Below, piece by piece: positions 52,600-60,922 of a stretch of 64,000 bases of DNA. The notes beneath the pieces are model-generated. The model was not told the DNA's origin. It searched no databases and saw nothing but the letters and a program-made list of their open reading frames with translations. Positions within the stretch are counted from its first letter, which is position 1. Every line of letters begins with the position of its first letter. Source of the DNA: Pseudomonadota bacterium (GTDB taxonomy: Bacteria; Desulfobacterota; Syntrophorhabdia; Syntrophorhabdales; Syntrophorhabdaceae). The translations under genes and the position numbers were made by a program. The stretch lies in contig JAPLKC010000018.1 of the NCBI GenBank assembly GCA_026388255.1, forward strand, positions 1 to 64,000. The letters are read 5' to 3'.

Positions 52600-53769
52600 A
52601 TGAAAAAGAAGATCGCAATACTCGGTTCAACAGGCTCTATCGGGCGGGCAACACTTGAGGTCATAGATAACCAGAGAGATACCTTCGAGGTATTCAGCCT
52701 TGTCTGCAAGGGGAATACAGAGTTATTTAATAAACAGATAGAAAGATTTAAACCGAAATATGTATGTATCTACGAAGAATCTTTAAAAGGAAAGGTGCGT
52801 TTTGATCGGAAGAGGCTTTTTACCGGTATTAACGGGATAAATGAGATAATCAACATGGAGGAAGATATAGTAGTAAATGCCATGCCCGGCAGTATCGGTC
52901 TTGAACCTACAATCAGCGCTTTAAAGGCAAAGAAGATCCTTGCTCTGGCAAATAAGGAGAGCCTTGTTATGGCAGGCAGAATTGTTTCAAACCTGCTCAA
53001 AACGCATGGATCAAAACTCATCCCCGTTGACAGTGAGCACTCTGCTCTTTTTCAAGTCATGAAAAAGATAAGAAGACATGAGTTGAAAACCATAATCATC
53101 ACGGCTTCAGGAGGCCCTTTCAGGGAGCACGGAAAAACCGCTCTGGCAGATGTGAAGCCGGAAGAAGCGCTTAATCATCCTACCTGGAAAATGGGGAAAA
53201 AGGTGACACTCGATTCGGCAACATTGATGAATAAAGGCCTTGAGGTGATAGAGGCACGCTGGTTGTTTAATATTAAGCCTGAATTTATCAGGGTTCTCGT
53301 CCATCCTGAAAGCATCATCCATGGGATGATTGAGTGTACTGACGGCGCCATGATTGCATATATGGCGCATCCTGACATGAAAATCCCGATTTCTTTTGCC
53401 ATCAATGAGGGGAAGATTCGCAGCCTTCCTTCTGTCCGGTTAAACCTTGAAGATTTGCACAAATTGACATTTTATCCGCCTGATATGGATAGATTTCCAT
53501 CACTCAGGCTTGCCTTTGATGCGCTTCGCGCAGGAGATAGTGCCCTTGTTACACTGAATGCTTCAAACGAGGTCGCCTCCGAAGCATTCATAAACAACAG
53601 AATCCGGTTTACTGATATCCCTGTTTTTATAGAACAGGCTCTTGAACGTCATCCGGCATTACCGGTGATTGAAGATATTGAAACCATATGGGAGATACAT
53701 AATTGGGCAAAGAAATATACGGAAGAAATAATAAAGGGGTCAGGGGTCAGGGGTCAGGGGTCGGCATAA
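52600..53769 (+). CDS. dxr: 1-deoxy-D-xylulose 5-phosphate reductoisomerase
   Basis: 389 residues. NADPH-binding start IAILGSTGSIGRATLEVID, ANKESLVMAGRIV, IPVDSEHSALFQVM (metal ligand region), ITASGGPFREH, HPTWKMGKKVTLDSATLMNK and GLEVIEARWLF are diagnostic of the MEP isoprenoid pathway enzyme. The last eight residues (GVRGQGSA) are written by four copies of a 7-bp repeat that runs into the stop, so the C-terminal tail appears to be a recent extension. AGGAG before ATG. Confidence 0.96.
   Translation: MKKKIAILGSTGSIGRATLEVIDNQRDTFEVFSLVCKGNTELFNKQIERFKPKYVCIYEESLKGKVRFDRKRLFTGINGINEIINMEEDIVVNAMPGSIGLEPTISALKAKKILALANKESLVMAGRIVSNLLKTHGSKLIPVDSEHSALFQVMKKIRRHELKTIIITASGGPFREHGKTALADVKPEEALNHPTWKMGKKVTLDSATLMNKGLEVIEARWLFNIKPEFIRVLVHPESIIHGMIECTDGAMIAYMAHPDMKIPISFAINEGKIRSLPSVRLNLEDLHKLTFYPPDMDRFPSLRLAFDALRAGDSALVTLNASNEVASEAFINNRIRFTDIPVFIEQALERHPALPVIEDIETIWEIHNWAKKYTEEIIKGSGVRGQGSA
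53736..53763 (+). repeat. Heptanucleotide tandem repeat at the dxr 3' end
   Basis: Four units: GGGGTCA three times, then GGGGTCG, ending three bases before the stop codon of dxr. It encodes KGSGVRGQGS. Confidence 0.85.
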
Positions 53770-53838
53770 TTTTTCTGCCTTCAATACCGGATTACAAATA
53801 CTTGATGCCCGATTATCTAAATATGAGAGGTCAATAAT

Positions 53839-54906
53839 ATGGTTATTAACATAATTTATGGTTTTATCGCACTGAGCCTCCTGATACTTGTACATGAGCT
53901 CGGTCATTTTCTTGTTGCAAGATGGGCAAATGTAAAGGTTCTGTCGTTTTCGCTGGGTTTCGGGAAAAAACTCCTGAGTTTTAAAAAGGGCGAGACAGAA
54001 TATGCCTTATCTGCCATCCCTCTTGGCGGATATGTAAAGATGCTCGGTGAAGCGCCGGGAGAAGAGGTGCCGGAAGAAGAAATATCCCGGTCATATTCGA
54101 ACAAGCCGCCTCTTGTGAAGATGCTCATAGCCTTTATGGGTCCCTTTTTCAACATACTCTTTGCCCTTGTCCTTTTCTACTTTGTATTCCTGAGCGGATA
54201 CTCCGTCCTTTCAACAAAGGTAGGAAGCGTAGACAAGAATTATCCTGCTTATGCAGCAGGCATCAGGGAAGGGGACACCCTTTTGGCCATCGACGGTAAA
54301 AGCATTGCCGAATGGTCGGACCTCATGGATGCCATGGCGCAAACCGGTTCGCAACCTATAAAGGTGACTGTGAAAAGAGACGGAAATTTATTTGATATAT
54401 CACTGACCCCGAAGGAGATGGAAAGTAAAAACATCTTCGGAGACACGATCAAGAGAAAGGTCATAGGCGTCGCAGCATCGAATGAATTTTTTGTAAAAAA
54501 GGAGACGGTTTCAGGCGCAGCAGTAAAGGCTGTTTATCAGACGTACAACCTTACAAAGATAACTATAGTGGGAATTGTCAAATTGATAGAGGGAAGTATC
54601 TCTCCGAAGCAAGTCGGCGGGCCCCTGCTTATTCTTGAGGTGGCCGGCAAACAGGCAAAGGAAGGTAAAAAAAATCTCATATACTTTATTGCAATAATCA
54701 GTATCAACCTTGCGGTTATTAATCTCCTCCCTATTCCCATTCTTGACGGGGGTCATATCCTGTTCCACGTCATAGAGCTTGTTATAAGAAGAAGGGTGTC
54801 ACAAAAGTTTATTGAAATTTCTCAGAAGGTCGGTATGGGAATTCTAATTGCTATTATGTCACTTGCCTTCTTTAACGATATTACGAGGATGTTTTTTGGA
54901 AAATAG
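53839..54906 (+). CDS. rseP: RseP-type site-2 intramembrane metalloprotease
   Basis: 355 residues. Zinc motif HELGH in LVHELGHFLVARWANVKVLS, then GFGKKLLSFKKGETEYALSA, YVKMLGEAPGEEVPEEE, one PDZ domain (about 120-200; AYAAGIREGDTLLAIDGKSI), and the third conserved membrane motif NLLPIPILDGGHILFHVIEL holding the Asp ligand. In the family it cleaves anti-sigma factors in envelope stress response. Four membrane helices. It ends inside the tsaB start. Confidence 0.95.
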   Translation: MVINIIYGFIALSLLILVHELGHFLVARWANVKVLSFSLGFGKKLLSFKKGETEYALSAIPLGGYVKMLGEAPGEEVPEEEISRSYSNKPPLVKMLIAFMGPFFNILFALVLFYFVFLSGYSVLSTKVGSVDKNYPAYAAGIREGDTLLAIDGKSIAEWSDLMDAMAQTGSQPIKVTVKRDGNLFDISLTPKEMESKNIFGDTIKRKVIGVAASNEFFVKKETVSGAAVKAVYQTYNLTKITIVGIVKLIEGSISPKQVGGPLLILEVAGKQAKEGKKNLIYFIAIISINLAVINLLPIPILDGGHILFHVIELVIRRRVSQKFIEISQKVGMGILIAIMSLAFFNDITRMFFGK

Positions 54907-55578
54907 GATTGTCCTCGGGATAGATAATTCCATGGATTTTCTGAGCATTGCCCTGTCTATTGAAGAGAGGCTCATCGAAGAAAGACAAACAAAAAAACGC
55001 CGTCAGAGATACTGCCTGTTGAAATATCCCATATACTTTCCAATAATGGCTATACGATAAATGATGTACATCTTGTGGCTGTAACACTGGGGCCCGGTTC
55101 ATTCACCGGTATACGGGTCGGCCTGGCTTTCTGCAAAGGGCTCAATGCAGGCGGTAACATCCCCATAGTCGGCGTGCCGACCCTTGATGTGCTTGCATCG
55201 CCTTTTTCGTTTATGGAGGGGTACTATATTTGTCCGCTTATAGATGCAAAAAAGGGCGAGGTTTTTGCTTCCCTGTATCATATGTCCGGCGGGTGCGTGC
55301 AAAGGCTTACCGATTATTGTTCAATTAAGCCCGAACACTTGGCGGACATCATTAAAACACCCTGTATATGCTTCGGTACCGGTACAGCCCTCTGTGAGCC
55401 CTTTCTTTCCGGCATGCATGATGTTCTGACAATCAGAGAAGGCTTTTTACAGATTTCGGGCGAAGCGCTTGTCAAAGAAGGGTTAAAAAGAGAGGAAATA
55501 TCAGGCAAAGGCTCCCTTGACCCCATCTACTGCAGAAAATCTGAAGCAGAAATAAAGTTTAATGTAACGGTTAAATAG
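54896..55578 (+). CDS. tsaB: TsaB (t6A synthesis), frame shifted at a seven-A run
   Basis: The first frame from TTG 54896 gives IVLGIDNSMDFLSIALSIEE and RLIEERQTKK. The run of seven A at 54991-54997 is where frame changes: moving back one base, the reading continues TPSEILPVEISHILSNNG, TINDVHLVAVTLGPGSFTGI and GVPTLDVLASPFSFMEG to the stop at 55578, together about 227 residues, the normal TsaB length. Unshifted, translation stops at 55060. TsaB works with TsaD/TsaE on tRNA threonylcarbamoyladenosine and is usually essential, so slippage or a sequence error is likelier than loss. Confidence 0.8.
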
Positions 55579-55672
55579 TTTCCATCCGGAAACTCCATAC
55601 GAGAAACTATTGGTTCCCGAATGGGAAAGTTCTGCGGCTTTGCAATAAGCCTTTAAATAAGACGTTTTAGTG

Positions 55673-55701
55673 TTGACACAACTTGCTCTTCTTGTTAGCC
55701 T
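55673..55701 (+). promoter_or_regulatory. Dodecin gene promoter
   Basis: TTGACA (55673-55678), 17 bases, TAGCCT (55696-55701), about 50 bases before the dodecin ATG. The -35 is perfect, the -10 is weak. Confidence 0.5.
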
Positions 55702-55749
55702 TTTAAATTAGTTTTATTTATTTTATAAAAAACCAGGAGGGTACTGAAT

Positions 55750-55965
55750 ATGAGGTCTGACGGCAAAGTAGCAAGAATAACAGAGGTGGTTTCCAGTTCA
55801 CCTAAAAGCTTCGACGATGCAATTATGGTCGGTTTCAAAAGGGCTTCTAAGACGCTGAGAGGTATAACCGGCTTAAAAGTAAAAGACCAACGCTGCAAGG
55901 TGGAAGACGGGAAAATTATTGAATACAGGGTTACTCTTGAAGTGCTCTTTATATTGGAAAGCTAA
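55750..55965 (+). CDS. Dodecin-family flavin-binding protein
   Basis: 71 residues, standard dodecin size. Matches: KVARITEVVSSSPKSFDDAI, GFKRASKTLRGITGLKVKDQ and EYRVTLEVLFILE; the DA(I/V)..(G/A)..RA(S/A)KT(L/I) helix is typical. Dodecins form dodecameric shells that store flavin. The flavin-stacking Trp of archaeal dodecin (near GLK-W) is not obvious here. GGAGGG before ATG. A mobile mini-element sits four bases after the stop. Confidence 0.9.
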   Translation: MRSDGKVARITEVVSSSPKSFDDAIMVGFKRASKTLRGITGLKVKDQRCKVEDGKIIEYRVTLEVLFILES

Positions 55966-55969
55966 CTCA

Positions 55970-56091
55970 TACCAATTCGGTTTCATGCATAGAACGAGGC
56001 AACGACGACGAGCCGACGCAGGCGTACTACCAGTACGTCGAGGAGTGCGAGGAGGAGGCAACGAAGTTATATGATTGAAGGCAAATTGGTA
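55970..56091. mobile_element. Palindromic mini-element copy 3, complete
   Basis: 122 bp with ends TACCAATTC... / ...AAATTGGTA, flanked by a TCA direct repeat (55967-55969, 56092-56094). Reading its minus strand gives the same order as copy 1 (GCCTTCAATCATATAACTTC, then CTCCTCGACGTAC). It is imperfectly palindromic over most of its length. It sits between the dodecin stop and a convergent glycosyltransferase gene. Confidence 0.8.
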
Positions 56092-56107
56092 TCACGCGGC
56101 ATATATA

Positions 56108-57073
56108 TTAACCGCGCAGGCCGCCGTTATCCGGGCAGCCTTTTATATGCCAGAGGAATAGCTTTGTATAGTAAGTATATGACCTCTTTAATTTATCTTT
56201 AACCGGGAAAAAGGGCAGAGTTGAGAATATTATGAGGAATATGCAACACTTTGTGAACCTGACAGCTTTAAAAGTCATGTAATATAAGCAAGTGTGGTGC
56301 TTTCTGATAAATTTATAAAGAGATATATTGTATTCTATTCTGCCCTTGACCCAGTTTTTTGCGACTGTTTTCCCCTGCAAGTGAATAACCTTTGCATGAG
56401 GATAAAAAACAACCCTGAACGTTTTGCCCTCTGTTCCAAACTTTATCTTCCTTGTCCTTAAACAAAGATCTGTTTCTTCAAGGAAGAAGAAGAACCTGTC
56501 ATCAAAAGCCCCAAGAGATTCCAGCACGTTTCTTCTTATCAAAACAGCAGCGCCGATGAGGGAAGGAACGTCAAGCGCAGAGGACGGGGCGCGTAACGCA
56601 GAAGGTCTGGCAGAAATTGTTTCAGGAGATAGAAATTCAATAAGCGCTCGTGGAAATATCTCAGAAACCAAAGAGGGGGCAAATGCAAACGAGCGCTGAG
56701 GACTCATATCAGGATAAACAAGCTGGGGGCCACATATCCCGATATCCGGGTTCTCCTTCATTAAGTCAAGTATCTTTAATATTTCACCCTCGATGAGAAG
56801 TGTATCGGAATTCAAAAAAAGTATATATTCTCCAACAGAATGAAAAAAACCCTTGTTGACAGCAGCAGCAAACCCTTCATTCCTCTCGTTTTTGATATAT
56901 AAATAACCGGGGAAATCCTTCTTTACCATGTCGCCGGTTCTGTCGGCAGACGCATTGTCCACGACAATTACCTCTTTTAAGAGCGGCTCCAGCATTTTAT
57001 CTTTTTTGATTGAGGATAAAAGATTTTTGAGAAGTGCTTCTGTATCCCTGGTTGTTATAATAATGGAAAGCAC
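56108..57073 (-). CDS. Family 2 glycosyltransferase
   Basis: 321 residues. GT-A fold: SIIITTRDTEALLKNLLSSI, EVIVVDNASADRTGDMVKKD (nucleotide-binding Asp), NEGFAAAVNKGF, LFLNSDTLL (the DxD-like motif), GAAVLIRRNVLESLGAFDDR and FFFFLEETDLCLR. It resembles rhamnosyl-type transferases (WcaA/RfbN group). Residues about 150-170 (SARPSALRAPSSALD) are a low-complexity insert with degenerate 7-base periodicity. Start GTG 57073. It may be co-transcribed with iorA 16 bases upstream, though functionally unrelated. Confidence 0.85.
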   Translation of the reverse strand: MLSIIITTRDTEALLKNLLSSIKKDKMLEPLLKEVIVVDNASADRTGDMVKKDFPGYLYIKNERNEGFAAAVNKGFFHSVGEYILFLNSDTLLIEGEILKILDLMKENPDIGICGPQLVYPDMSPQRSFAFAPSLVSEIFPRALIEFLSPETISARPSALRAPSSALDVPSLIGAAVLIRRNVLESLGAFDDRFFFFLEETDLCLRTRKIKFGTEGKTFRVVFYPHAKVIHLQGKTVAKNWVKGRIEYNISLYKFIRKHHTCLYYMTFKAVRFTKCCIFLIIFSTLPFFPVKDKLKRSYTYYTKLFLWHIKGCPDNGGLRG

Positions 57074-57088
57074 CGGGTTTGCCTTAAC

Positions 57089-58897
57089 TTATTCCTTTTT
57101 TTTCGGCCTTATTATGCTGCAGGCGACAAGACACATCCCGCATTCAGCACACAGGCCTTCATCAATAACAACCTTATGTTTTTCATCGTTGAACAACATG
57201 GCGGGACAATCAAGAAGTTTAATACAGCGCTTACATCCGATACAATCCTCTTCCAGGGCTATCCTGTCAAATGTGCCTGTATATTTCACTTTTGTATGAA
57301 GCAGGCATTCCCTTCTCGCAATGATCACCGCAGGGCCATTACCATTTTTACTGAGATAGGTCTTTGCCTCCTTTATTGTGTTTATCATATGGGGTATGTC
57401 ATAGGGATCGAGAATTTTCAAAAACTCAACACCAAAACCTTCTATGATATTTTCTATCAGCACCCGGCGTCCCTGAGTACCGTCTGCCATAATGCCTGTT
57501 TGTGGAGTCGGCTGCATGCCTGTCATTGCTGTGGTGCCATTGTCCATGATAACAAGTATAAACCGCTTTTGTTTTTTTACCGCATCGTAGAGGGGGGACA
57601 GACAGGCGTGAAAAAATGTCGAATCCCCGACAGAGGCAAGGATGGGTATAATTTCTCCATCCTGATTAATGGTATCGTAGAAACCCGAAGCCATGGTAAC
57701 TCCGGAGCCCATATCAAGACAGGTGTCTACAGCTCCCTGTGAGATGCCCAGAGTATAGCACCCGATATCGCCCGGAAAAATTGCCTCAGGATATGCCTGT
57801 CGCATTGCAAAGAAAGAGGCCCTGTGTGAACAGCCGGCACATAATTTCGGGGGCCTCGGCGAAAACTGTACACCTTTCAGCGATTCGTCTATCAGGGGAT
57901 CAGGCGTAAATATGTTTGTCCTTATTCCTGAATCTGCAGCAGTCCTTCCTACCACATCTCTAACAATATCATAGGTCAGCTCACCGGCATCAGGAACGTA
58001 GCCGTTTGATCTTCCATAAATTTTATTTCCATTATCAATAAGCGCTTCCAGGACAGTGTCCGGTTCTTCGAGCACCAATATCCTGTTCATATTATCAATA
58101 AATTTATAAAGCTCAATGTTTTCGTTTTCTTGTTCCAGACTTTTTGATCCTTGACCGGGGACAGGGGGCCGTGCATTCGGTATCTTAATAACTTTATAGA
58201 CAGGGACAACCGTTTCAAGGCCAAGCTCTGATATGACATCCGAGACGATGGAATAGCTCATGCCTGAAGCGATAATACCAAGCTTAACGGGTGCAGGACT
58301 GATGGCATTGAGCACAGGATATGGAGCGCTTACGCCCTCCATCAGGACGACATGCCTCGTGCCCGGTGGATAAAGCGGTACTGCTTCTCTTGAATGGCTC
58401 ACCCTGTGGGTAGACCTTAATATTACAGGGGTGTGTTTTTCAATGGAATACTGTAAAGCAAAATAGGCAACATCAGACGCTTCTTTCGGCGAAGCCGGGT
58501 CAAAGACAGGGATATCAAATAACGTGGCAAGAAGCCGCGTATCCTGTTCGGTCTGTGAAGATTGCGGTCCCGGATCATCGCACGATATTATTACAAGGGC
58601 GCCTTTTAACCTTTTTCTTCTTGCGTTTAAAAGCGGCGGAAAGGCAACATTCAATCCAACCTGTTTCATCATACATGCAGCCTTTTTGCCTGCCGAGGCT
58701 GCGCCAAAGGCTGCTTCAAGGGCACATCTTTCGTTGACAGACCATTCTGTGAGGATATTACCTTTTTCTCTCCTGTTAAATTCTATGATACCCGGTATGA
58801 TTTCCGAGCTCGGTGTTCCGGGATATGCTGTTGCAATTTCTAATCCTGCCTCTACAAGGCCTCTTGCTATCGCATAATTACCGATCATTACTTCCAT
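57089..58897 (-). CDS. iorA: Indolepyruvate:ferredoxin oxidoreductase alpha subunit
   Basis: 602 residues. Oxidatively decarboxylates aryl-pyruvates from aromatic amino acids to aryl-acetyl-CoA, reducing ferredoxin. N-terminal pyrimidine domain (GNYAIARGLVEAGLEIATAY, PGTPSSEIIPGI), TPP-binding domain (FPGDIGCYTLGISQGAVDTC, VGDSTFFHACLSPLYDAV, MDNGTTAMTGMQPTPQTG), and C-terminal ferredoxin domain (CIGCKRCIKLLDCPAM, CAECGMCLVACSI). ATG 58897 has AAAGGACG ahead; GTG 58915 is possible. iorB lies directly upstream. Confidence 0.95.
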   Translation of the reverse strand: MEVMIGNYAIARGLVEAGLEIATAYPGTPSSEIIPGIIEFNRREKGNILTEWSVNERCALEAAFGAASAGKKAACMMKQVGLNVAFPPLLNARRKRLKGALVIISCDDPGPQSSQTEQDTRLLATLFDIPVFDPASPKEASDVAYFALQYSIEKHTPVILRSTHRVSHSREAVPLYPPGTRHVVLMEGVSAPYPVLNAISPAPVKLGIIASGMSYSIVSDVISELGLETVVPVYKVIKIPNARPPVPGQGSKSLEQENENIELYKFIDNMNRILVLEEPDTVLEALIDNGNKIYGRSNGYVPDAGELTYDIVRDVVGRTAADSGIRTNIFTPDPLIDESLKGVQFSPRPPKLCAGCSHRASFFAMRQAYPEAIFPGDIGCYTLGISQGAVDTCLDMGSGVTMASGFYDTINQDGEIIPILASVGDSTFFHACLSPLYDAVKKQKRFILVIMDNGTTAMTGMQPTPQTGIMADGTQGRRVLIENIIEGFGVEFLKILDPYDIPHMINTIKEAKTYLSKNGNGPAVIIARRECLLHTKVKYTGTFDRIALEEDCIGCKRCIKLLDCPAMLFNDEKHKVVIDEGLCAECGMCLVACSIIRPKKKE

Positions 58898-58929
58898 AGT
58901 TACGTCCTTTATCACAAAACCTCCATATG

Positions 58930-59499
58930 CTAAGGCTTCCTAATGTTTCTGTCTTTAGCAATCGTATAACCCAGGTCAAAGACCTCCAGGTTTTTTTCTA
59001 AAAACTTTCCCTTCGTCCTTTCCCTGATTGTTTCCCTGATGCTCTCAACATTATAGGGCTCAACAGCCAAATAAGAGAAGAAACCAAGGAGAGCCATGTT
59101 TGATGCCTGAAGCATGTTCTGTTCCGCTGCAGCACCATCAGCATTGACAAGAAGGCATGTAATGTTCCTTTTTGAAAGCATATTGTCAACCTCTGCCGGG
59201 AGGATATCTTTTCTGGTATTAACTATTGCCAGACCGCCTTTTTTCAGAAAGCCGAGGTTGCGGTAAAATTCACTTTCCTCAAAGGAAATGAGTATGTCGG
59301 CATTCTCTTTTCCTATCAGCGGACTTTTAAAATTACCGATCTTGACAAGTGAAACAACGGAGCCTCCCCTTTGGCTCATGCCGTATTCATCTGATACCAG
59401 CGCATGATGTCCTGCACTGATTGCCGCTTCAATCAGGATTGTAGATGCGAGCAGCACACCTCTTCCACCTATGCCTGCGCAAACAATTTCAAGTTTCAC
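58930..59499 (-). CDS. iorB: Indolepyruvate:ferredoxin oxidoreductase beta subunit
   Basis: 189 residues. Gamma-type CoA-binding/oxidoreductase domain: EIVCAGIGGRGVLLASTILI, SDEYGMSQRGGSVVSLVKIG, ADILISFEESEFYRNLGFLK, and NMALLGFFSYL. Forms the IOR complex with IorA. The start is GTG 59499 with GGGAGG just ahead; a longer frame to 59523 lacks a site. Confidence 0.93.
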   Translation of the reverse strand: MKLEIVCAGIGGRGVLLASTILIEAAISAGHHALVSDEYGMSQRGGSVVSLVKIGNFKSPLIGKENADILISFEESEFYRNLGFLKKGGLAIVNTRKDILPAEVDNMLSKRNITCLLVNADGAAAEQNMLQASNMALLGFFSYLAVEPYNVESIRETIRERTKGKFLEKNLEVFDLGYTIAKDRNIRKP

Positions 59500-59540
59500 A
59501 GCGCCTCCCTGTGAAAATAGCATAAAACTTTTATCTGACG

Positions 59541-59575
59541 ATTCTCAATTCTACATTCTACATTCTCAATTCTCA
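59541..59575. repeat. Heptanucleotide tandem repeat between iorB and the iorA-like gene
   Basis: Five units: ATTCTCA, ATTCTAC, ATTCTAC, ATTCTCA, ATTCTCA. It fills most of the short intergenic gap in the middle of the operon. Confidence 0.85.
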
Positions 59576-59584
59576 ATTGCATCA

Positions 59585-60874
59585 TCATAATATCCCCCTG
59601 CAAAAAAGCACGGTCAAGCTATCTGCATCGCAAAAACGTTCTATTTCCGAAACGTTCTCTATATGAAAAAAGTTGTGAAACCCACACCCCTCCATGATCT
59701 TTTTAATCTCATTTTCCTTTTCGTTCGTCAGGATTAAAAGTACATAAGATGAGTTGTTATAAAGTGTATTTACAAAGGCAGGCATCCCTGAATGAAAGAA
59801 GTGGTCTTCGAAAGTAATGGCAAGGATTTTTTTATCAGGATCGGTTTTTTTGATGCCGTGTGCCATGCTGATTGAAGAAGCGCCGCCGAGCGTATCCCGT
59901 ACCACCTCGAAGCCATACATGGTTTCCTGCGGTTTTGTCCACTCAGGCATTCCTTCGATGTGCTCTGCTATTACTTTTGTCCTGTCCCGTATCTGTAATT
60001 CAATGGCCGGGTACTCCCCTTCGATCACGAATACCTTATCCATCTGTTCTATGAAAGCATCCACCAGCTTTGTAGGCAGTGGGTAAACTGTTGAAATATA
60101 TAAAACGCTTGAATCTTCCCCGTAAAATTCCGCATACGAACGCTTATCGGTAATAACCCCTGTCTTCCCCTGCATAATCTTCAGAGTATTCCCCTCATAT
60201 TGTTCAAATTCTGCCCGGATTTTCTCCGTCTTTTCATTGAGCAGTTTGTGCAACTGATACCTGAACTTTGGTGTGGCTGCCCAGCGCGCAGGGTTTTTTA
60301 TAAATGTTGAATGTTGAATGTTGAATGTTGAATTTTTATCTGACTGTACTGTCTCTATTGTTGACTGATCACTTGGGTTCTCATTCTTCGACATTTGACA
60401 TTTGACATTTGACCCTTGAAAACCCCCTTCATCGAGTGCTGCCTGGATAATAACGGGAATTTCGTACTTCTCTGACAGATAATATCCGAACTCCACGGAA
60501 CGGGCCAGTGCAACAGATCCTTCTGCTACTATAATGGGTAATTTTGAAAAAAGCCCCATTGGTGTCACTTCCTCTTCGGTCTCCTGAAGGCAAAGAATAA
60601 GAAAACCGCCGACTGTGCCGGTGTAGGCGGAACTCATTAAAGGATCTAACGCTTCATATAGGCCTTCTGTTGAAAAAACACATGCAGTCCTTTCTGCAAC
60701 CATACCACCCGTCAAAGCAAGCTCATAGGCTATTTTTTCATTTATTGAAACTTCGGAATAAAAGGCGGGATTTTCCTTTTTCAATGCCTCAAGGGCATGT
60801 CCCGCTGCCCTGTTTGTCGTATATATGAGCCGCGCACCGTTATCTATGAGCAATCTGCATATTTGTTTATACAT
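59585..60874 (-). CDS. IorA-like protein without TPP motif or ferredoxin domain
   Basis: 429 residues. The pyrimidine-domain start resembles IorA (GARLIYTTNRAAGHALEALK, VSINEKIAYELALTGGMVAE), the middle part VLYISTVYPLPTKLVDAFIE and VFVIEGEYPAIELQI matches the IorA transketolase-C-like region, and the end ILAITFEDHFFHSGMPAFVN aligns with the IorA segment VGDSTFFHACL. There GD-S has become ED and the following DN motif is TN-E-K, so the TPP diphosphate/metal site is lost, and no ferredoxin domain follows. A pseudoenzyme or regulatory subunit is likely. Two heptamer repeats lengthen it at residues about 155-190. Confidence 0.7.
   Translation of the reverse strand: MYKQICRLLIDNGARLIYTTNRAAGHALEALKKENPAFYSEVSINEKIAYELALTGGMVAERTACVFSTEGLYEALDPLMSSAYTGTVGGFLILCLQETEEEVTPMGLFSKLPIIVAEGSVALARSVEFGYYLSEKYEIPVIIQAALDEGGFQGSNVKCQMSKNENPSDQSTIETVQSDKNSTFNIQHSTFIKNPARWAATPKFRYQLHKLLNEKTEKIRAEFEQYEGNTLKIMQGKTGVITDKRSYAEFYGEDSSVLYISTVYPLPTKLVDAFIEQMDKVFVIEGEYPAIELQIRDRTKVIAEHIEGMPEWTKPQETMYGFEVVRDTLGGASSISMAHGIKKTDPDKKILAITFEDHFFHSGMPAFVNTLYNNSSYVLLILTNEKENEIKKIMEGCGFHNFFHIENVSEIERFCDADSLTVLFCRGIL
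60303..60330 (-). repeat. Heptanucleotide tandem repeat inside iorA-like gene (a)
   Basis: Four perfect AATGTTG units on the plus strand. On the coding strand they give STFNIQHSTF. Confidence 0.9.
60391..60418 (-). repeat. Heptanucleotide tandem repeat inside iorA-like gene (b)
   Basis: ACATTTG three times then ACCCTTG on the plus strand, encoding SNVKCQMS on the minus strand. A different heptamer from the one 60 bases away. Confidence 0.85.
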
Positions 60875-60922
60875 GGCTTATATCCTCTGCAATACGATTG
60901 ATGATATATGCTTTTGTCTCTC

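Noticed and set aside
59541-60418. Repeats taken as a possible CRISPR array
   Set aside because: Units are 7 bp, directly abutting, without spacers; no cas genes in the window.
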